Shown one piece after another: positions 58,476-64,000 of a DNA stretch of 64,000 nt. Each line of letters starts with the position of its first letter. Positions within the stretch are counted from its first letter, which is position 1. Below the pieces are notes generated by a model. The model worked only from the letters and a program-made list of their open reading frames with translations. It was not told the origin of the DNA and did no database searches. Origin of the DNA: Struthidea cinerea (lineage: Eukaryota; Chordata; Aves; Passeriformes; Corcoracidae); contig VZTI01003402.1 of the NCBI GenBank assembly GCA_013397865.1, forward strand, positions 372,001 through 436,000, written 5' to 3'. A program made the translations under genes and the position numbers.

Positions 58476-61400
58476 ATTCATTTCTTGTTCACCTTTCTCA
58501 GAAGAAACAGGAAGCGGCTACATGTTAGAAAGCAGTGAAGACAACAGGAACCTTTCCTCTCTGACCCTGTGTTTTGCCCTTCAGAGACAGCCTGTGTGCT
58601 CATGCCAACACTTCCGTTCTCAGCTCTCCTCCTCAGCTGGCCACCATTACAATCTGTCAATTCTTCTCTTTGTCTAGTTACAGCTGCTGTGATGTACTTC
58701 AGAGACACTACCAATCAAGTTTTCACTTCCAGCAGAGTTACTTACTTGCAGAAGGTAGCTGTAATGCCTTTGACAGCACCTCCTGTTTTTTAAACAAAAA
58801 ACTTGTCCTAGTTTCAAATCCTGTTTTCTTTGCACCGCTCTGACACTCTCACTCACTAAATGTTAGTCAACACACAAAGCTGCTGAAGCTTAAAACAATT
58901 TCAGCATTCTCAGCTACTGTCTATTAATTTGACTCTTTGCTATCAAATTTTCACCTTGCAACCCAAAACACGGGCAGCATGTGTCTCTGTTTCACAGCTG
59001 TGAATTCACCTTGGCTGCACAGCTGTGAAGCCAAACCCCAGAGCTCTTTATTCCATGTTCTTGCAGTGGCAGCAGCTCCCAGAACACCAAATCTCATAGC
59101 TCTTCTAGGCTGCTTTCCCTCTCTTGCCCATTTAGGTGGCACCACTCCCACTGTGCAAAGACACATTCACATTCTCAATTTGCCAGTGTTTGCAGTGCTA
59201 ACTGCTCTCTCAGTGTTGATATACAAGTGTGCTGCATTAAGTAAAAGCAGCATCTGATGACATATACTTTTTTTGAAGGTGTTTTAGTATTCTGACATTA
59301 GTCTGGTATTTTTCCCTAATTTTTCATTATCCAGTGTTTTGGGGATAAAAAATGGTAAAAGATCATATATCTGTTGTCACTGCATGAATAATTTTTTCCA
59401 CCACTGCAAGTAGTGAATCATGTGTCTGACTCCTAATCAGGAATCAATTGTTTCTTTTTCCTTTTCTTGGCAATTCCTCTCTACTGGGACCAAGAACTTA
59501 CTTTCCTTAAGCAATCTAAAAGCAGTTCAAGTACATTATTTTCTAAGTTTATCCTTCCTGGGTGAAGAGGTGCTTTGGATCTGTATCCACAACTTCATGA
59601 CATTTGGCCACAGCTGGCAATGAATCTGTGTCACCATAGAGCCTGTGTATATTCCAAGTCACCTCCATTTCTGGCCACTAAGTTGACCATAACTAGGCCT
59701 TCTGCATCCACCTGGACAACTTCCTCTTGGTACACCTACATTTCCTTGAGACATTAAGCCTGCAACAACCAGTGAAGAATTCTGCCATAAATAAGCAACT
59801 AAAATAGCTGAATAGTGAAGGTTATGGGAGAACAGAACAGAAACAGTAATCTCACATATGGTAATAGCAATATTTTGTATTTGCCTCCTGCACTTAAATA
59901 ATTCTTGGCATGATGTTTATTAATTATCTTATTAGAAATTACTTTGCCCAAATTCTCTGTCTATTCTGAGCTTCTCTTCATCCTCAGTGGTTACTTTTTC
60001 CAACCTTCTCTTGTTTCTGCAGTGCTTAATTTACTTTGGCTTTCCTTACCACTGCAGGAGCCTTTTCTGAGCTAAATGTTATATAATGCTTTATGAATTT
60101 TTGTTCTAAGCCAGGTTCCCCTTTTGAATTTTTTTGCAGAGTAGTAGGTGCACTTCAATCAGAAGATGTAGCAGTGAAGACCAAAGTGAGATTTCAGTCT
60201 AGATTTTATTGACAATTATATTCTTGCCATTTATATCTGGCACTACAGAGATGAGCAGAGCCTAAGTACCCACAGAGATGATATTTATACCTACCTCCAT
60301 ATGGTCCATATAGCAGCTAGTTCTGATGAGGGCAGAGCCCAGACCTCAGGGAATTTCCATTGTCCTGTGATGCCCTCCAGAACCTCAAGGTCTATGCATT
60401 TCCCTGATACTTGGAGAGCATCTTTCACTATCAGCACTCCAAAAAATTTTACATATACAAGTCAAATATAGTATTCTGTCAGATCACAGCAGTACCAAAA
60501 TTAAAGGTGCAAATGCTAGGTCAGTGTACATCCCAGAAAATGCAATAGAGGAAATCATGCCTCTTTCTGGGAAGAACGTGCAAAGCAAAAGTGAAAGGAT
60601 TTGGTCTCAGAACTCTGCTCATTAGAATGGGGAGTTTTAAAACACAACCAGGTATCATACCTGGACAGCCATATTATGATAGAGACCATACTGCTTGGTG
60701 AGGAAGAGTTAGGAAGAGTCTTTTTTGATGTGCTCTTCACCCCTTTAGAAGATCTGTCACCCTGTTTGTGAAACAGAGAGCGTGAGTTTCTGGCTGGATG
60801 AGTGGGAATTCACAGGTATACTTGTCTGCATCAAAGACAATGGCACATGCATACACCACCCCAGCCCCCAATATTCTACTTTCATTTTCATCCACTTCTT
60901 TATCTGAACTATTTCTTTCCTTGTAATTTTCAATTATCAGAGTCCTATCTGATACAGAAAAACATATGACAGAAGTTTCCCACACAGCTACTCTATGAGT
61001 AGGCAATGAGTAGTCTATCATTTTAGGATTAGAGATTCCCCACTCTTTGAAGGGGAATCTGAATGTGAATCTGAGCTTACTACTCAGTCAGGCCTTGAAG
61101 TCTGTAGGGAAAGTTCATTGATTCTGTTTTCCACAGATACTTAATAAATTAAAAAAAAAAAAAATTATCAAGGACTCCTAGGCTACGCAAGAGCAGATAT
61201 TTTTGACCCATTGCTATCCTTCCTAACCTCCTGACTTTTGCTCAAAACTCCCTCGGGCCTAATTTCTTTTTTTTCCAATAACCAATGTTTGCATTGGCCA
61301 GGTAACTCGTAACGGGTTTGATACAATTCCTGTCTTCAGTACTGACTTCGAGCTTTGCGGGTCCAAAGTGTGTATGTGTGTGAGGGGGTGAGGTGAGGTT

Positions 61401-64000
61401 TGAAGACAAAGTACATTGGAAGGTAAGAGACAACAGGCTTCTTCCTCTCACTAGATAAAAGCTATTGCTGGGGAGTGAGTTCTGAAAAATAAAACAGAAA
61501 ATGCATGATTTTGCTTGTGACAGGAATAGTCTGCCATGACTAAAGAGCTCTACCTCTAGAAGTGGCATAAACAGGAATCAGATGATGTATCCAAGAGTTA
61601 TAAAATGAAATCCAAACCAAAGAAGGCTGGTGTATAGCAGATGGATTTATGCATTACTAAAACCAATTTATTGTTGACATTTGCAAACTGCATTCTTGCT
61701 TGAACATGTAAAAGTTATTTCAAGCTACTTCTATCACAGCTAAGCAGTGGGGCCTCTGCACATACCAGTTATTGATAAAAGATCTTAGAAACTGTGGGAA
61801 GGGGGATGTAAAAAAATTGTCCCTGAAGTCAGTTTAAAAATTGTTGTTGTTTACTAGAGGGACAGAGTAAGGAAGAGTTTAGGTAAGGGACGAAACTTCA
61901 CTGGGAATCATTAATAATTGCAGCTGAGGTAACATGGCAGATGTTTCCATGAACTAAGAAGTTGTTACGTACTCAAAATTTCACTATTCTTTCCTTTCTC
62001 GACTTTTCAAATGTAATTTTCTTTCTATAGCAAGCTGTCTTAATCACAATCACAATCACGTTTTTATATTGTAATGAACATTTTTTAGTGGTTATGAAGT
62101 TACAGTTGAACAAAAAGTTCTCAGTTTCTTCATTGATGGCTTTTCTTCTTCATTCTTTTCTGACTGCTGTTTTTAAAGAGTAGTACTTGAAAATGTTCAC
62201 TTTGATCTGTTTCATTCAGCAAAAAGCAAGACCTTGCTTTTAGGGAAAATGGAATTCCTCATGTAATTATATGATTCCAATAGGTGGTACTTTTAGATGA
62301 CCACATCCCATAACAGCACAAGTGATACAACTGGAAAAACTTGAAACACTGGGTAACATCTGGTTGGACTATGCAGTGCTGTGGGTGGGATTTACTGACA
62401 TTCATGCTCTAGCCTGAGATGCAGCAGTTTGTGTGGAAAGCTGGAGCAAGCAGCAGGGTGCTCTATCCTTCCCACACAGATCAATGCCTGCGTGTAGGTT
62501 TTACGGGAAATGAATTTTAAAGTTTGGGTCAAGATTGCCACTGACATGAAAAATATAAGATTGCTGGTTTTACTTAAATAAAAATATATACACTGAGCAA
62601 ATACTCCGTATTTCTTTGAAACTAGGAACTCAGCAGCCAGACCCCAAAGACTCTTACAGTTCAGTATACATAGGAAATAAATGAATACTGCTCTACATTA
62701 AATGGGTTATTGTTAACTTCCTACACCTTAGTCTTGTTTTTAGAGTTTCTCCTTGGGAATTTGTAGCTTCCTTGAACTAGTGATGCAAGGGGCCAGCAGA
62801 AGTACTGCTTACTTTTGTGCAAACTAGAAAGCCTTCCCTCTGCAAACTAGAAAACATGAGGGGATTGATATGTACTAACTTCCACAGCACTTAGTGCTGG
62901 GCACTTGCAACATCATCAACTGTAAGAAATATTTCAAGATCCTTTCTCCCTGTGAAAATTCTCATTAGAAGTTGGGTTTCTGTTGGCCTTCAGCAGAACT
63001 CCAGATACCTCTTTCCATGTGCTGGTGTGTGGGGAAAGCTGAGGTGTTTGAAGTTCTGTAGAAGCTTTGATAAAACTTCTTTTCATCTTGCATGCTTTCA
63101 GAGCTGGCCTTCGTACCTGCTAGACAGAGCTGCTAGTTCTTGCTATTGTCATCTTTCTACTTCGTTTGAAGCCAAACAAGTAGACGATTAAAAATAGACC
63201 TTCTCTTCTTCTGTGCTACAAAGGGTCTTAGGTGGTACTATGATCTAACTGATTTGCATCATACAGATTAAAAATGTATATGTAATGAGCTAGATAAAAA
63301 TTGTAAAAATACTTGGTGGTGGGGAAACAAGTACCAAAAATAATCCACATTTGAAACTGTCACAAAATGTGGTATGTTAGCAGTACTTAATCAAGATCAG
63401 AAAGCAAAACAGTTCATTTCTCTGCAAGTTATCAAATCCTTCTGGTAAGTGACACTTTGGAAACATTCAACAGCTTCAAACCAGCTGACTTAATGTTTTA
63501 CATGCAGGAAAGATGGCTAGAACAGCGGTAATCAGCAGAATAAGTTGGTTTCGTAGTTGAGCTCTGGTGAGGTGTTAGATCGTGTGGGTAGCTTTCATAA
63601 AAGCTTTCTCACTTTTAATTCTGTAGCAAAGATGACTGTCTGCTTCACAAATTAATAATATTTTCCTTTCTCTCACAATGCCAAACTAATTCATTATATC
63701 ATATTTTATTATATGACTATTTGTCTAGTCTGCTTTTTATAGTATTCTCTCACTAAGATGAAACATCTCTTAAGCTCTTTTCCCTCTTCACACCTCTGAA
63801 ATAATACAGTATCATTATTATAATCTTACCAATAGGTTCCAAACTCATGTTATTCCTCCTCTCTTATGTAAGCCACAGGCACATATCTGGTGTAAAAATT
63901 CCTCTCATTAATGCCATCACTTATACTGCAATTTTCAGAAAAACTTGCATTATTGTTTTCCATGTTTTTACTTCATATTTTGTGACTAAAAAAGACCAGG
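58476..64000. other. Intergenic DNA downstream of CTLA4
   Basis: About 5.5 kb of AT-rich sequence with only short open frames (108 codons or fewer) and simple-sequence scraps, such as ATCACA repeats near 62043. ICOS, expected next, would show an IgV exon with an FDPPPF motif; I see none, so it must lie further right. Confidence 0.65.

Noticed and set aside
60555..61021. Two adjacent minus-strand frames of 61 and 94 codons
   Set aside because: Close together and somewhat protein-like, but no family recognised and no splice or start evidence.
58476..64000. Search for ICOS, the usual third gene of the cluster
   Set aside because: No frame shows an FDPPPF motif, an IgV cysteine pattern or suitable splice sites, so no part of ICOS is called.
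1..64000. tRNA, rRNA, CRISPR, bacterial operon features and LTR retroviruses
   Set aside because: None seen. The composition, spliced genes and LINEs show vertebrate nuclear DNA, and I recognised no paired LTRs or viral domains.

Overview
The window is vertebrate nuclear DNA, most likely from a bird. It is AT-rich and gene-poor, with spliced genes that have GT/AG introns. It carries chicken-repeat-1 (CR1) LINE copies with the typical avian 3' end, and two T-cell receptor genes whose translated exons look avian. I cannot name the species.

Layout on the + strand. 1-11445: intergenic DNA, no supported gene, one MIR-like SINE near 7.45 kb. 11446-21348: complete CD28 coding region in four exons (introns of about 6.2, 0.25 and 2.7 kb), then a 3' UTR probably reaching about 22.75 kb. 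About 22.8-54.2 kb: a 31 kb spacer without a recognisable protein gene. It holds a second MIR-like and an L3/CR1-like relic, a degraded 1.6 kb CR1 LINE (about 35985-37613), a minus-strand CR1 3' fragment (41801-41935), and a CpG-island-like block interrupted by a 92-base assembly gap (39417-39508). 54396-57697: complete CTLA4 coding region in four exons, with a TATA-like element upstream and candidate poly(A) signals after it. 58.5-64 kb: intergenic. ICOS, which follows CTLA4 in other vertebrates, is not visible here.

CD28 and CTLA4 are paralogous type I membrane receptors of T cells that compete for CD80/CD86 through the MYPPPY loop, which is intact in both proteins. CD28 gives co-stimulation through its YMNM tail motif. 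CTLA4 gives inhibition and is internalised through YVKM. Both genes use the same intron phases (1, 1, 0), as expected of tandem duplicates.

The points most worth checking are all in these two genes or the spacer. The CTLA4 reading frame runs 24 codons past the position where the mammalian protein stops. Skipping CTLA4 exon 3 would give a short tail closely resembling that of mammalian soluble CTLA-4. The CD28 stalk has no cysteine for an interchain disulfide. An orphan CpG island lies between the genes. I did not find a wholly new system here.
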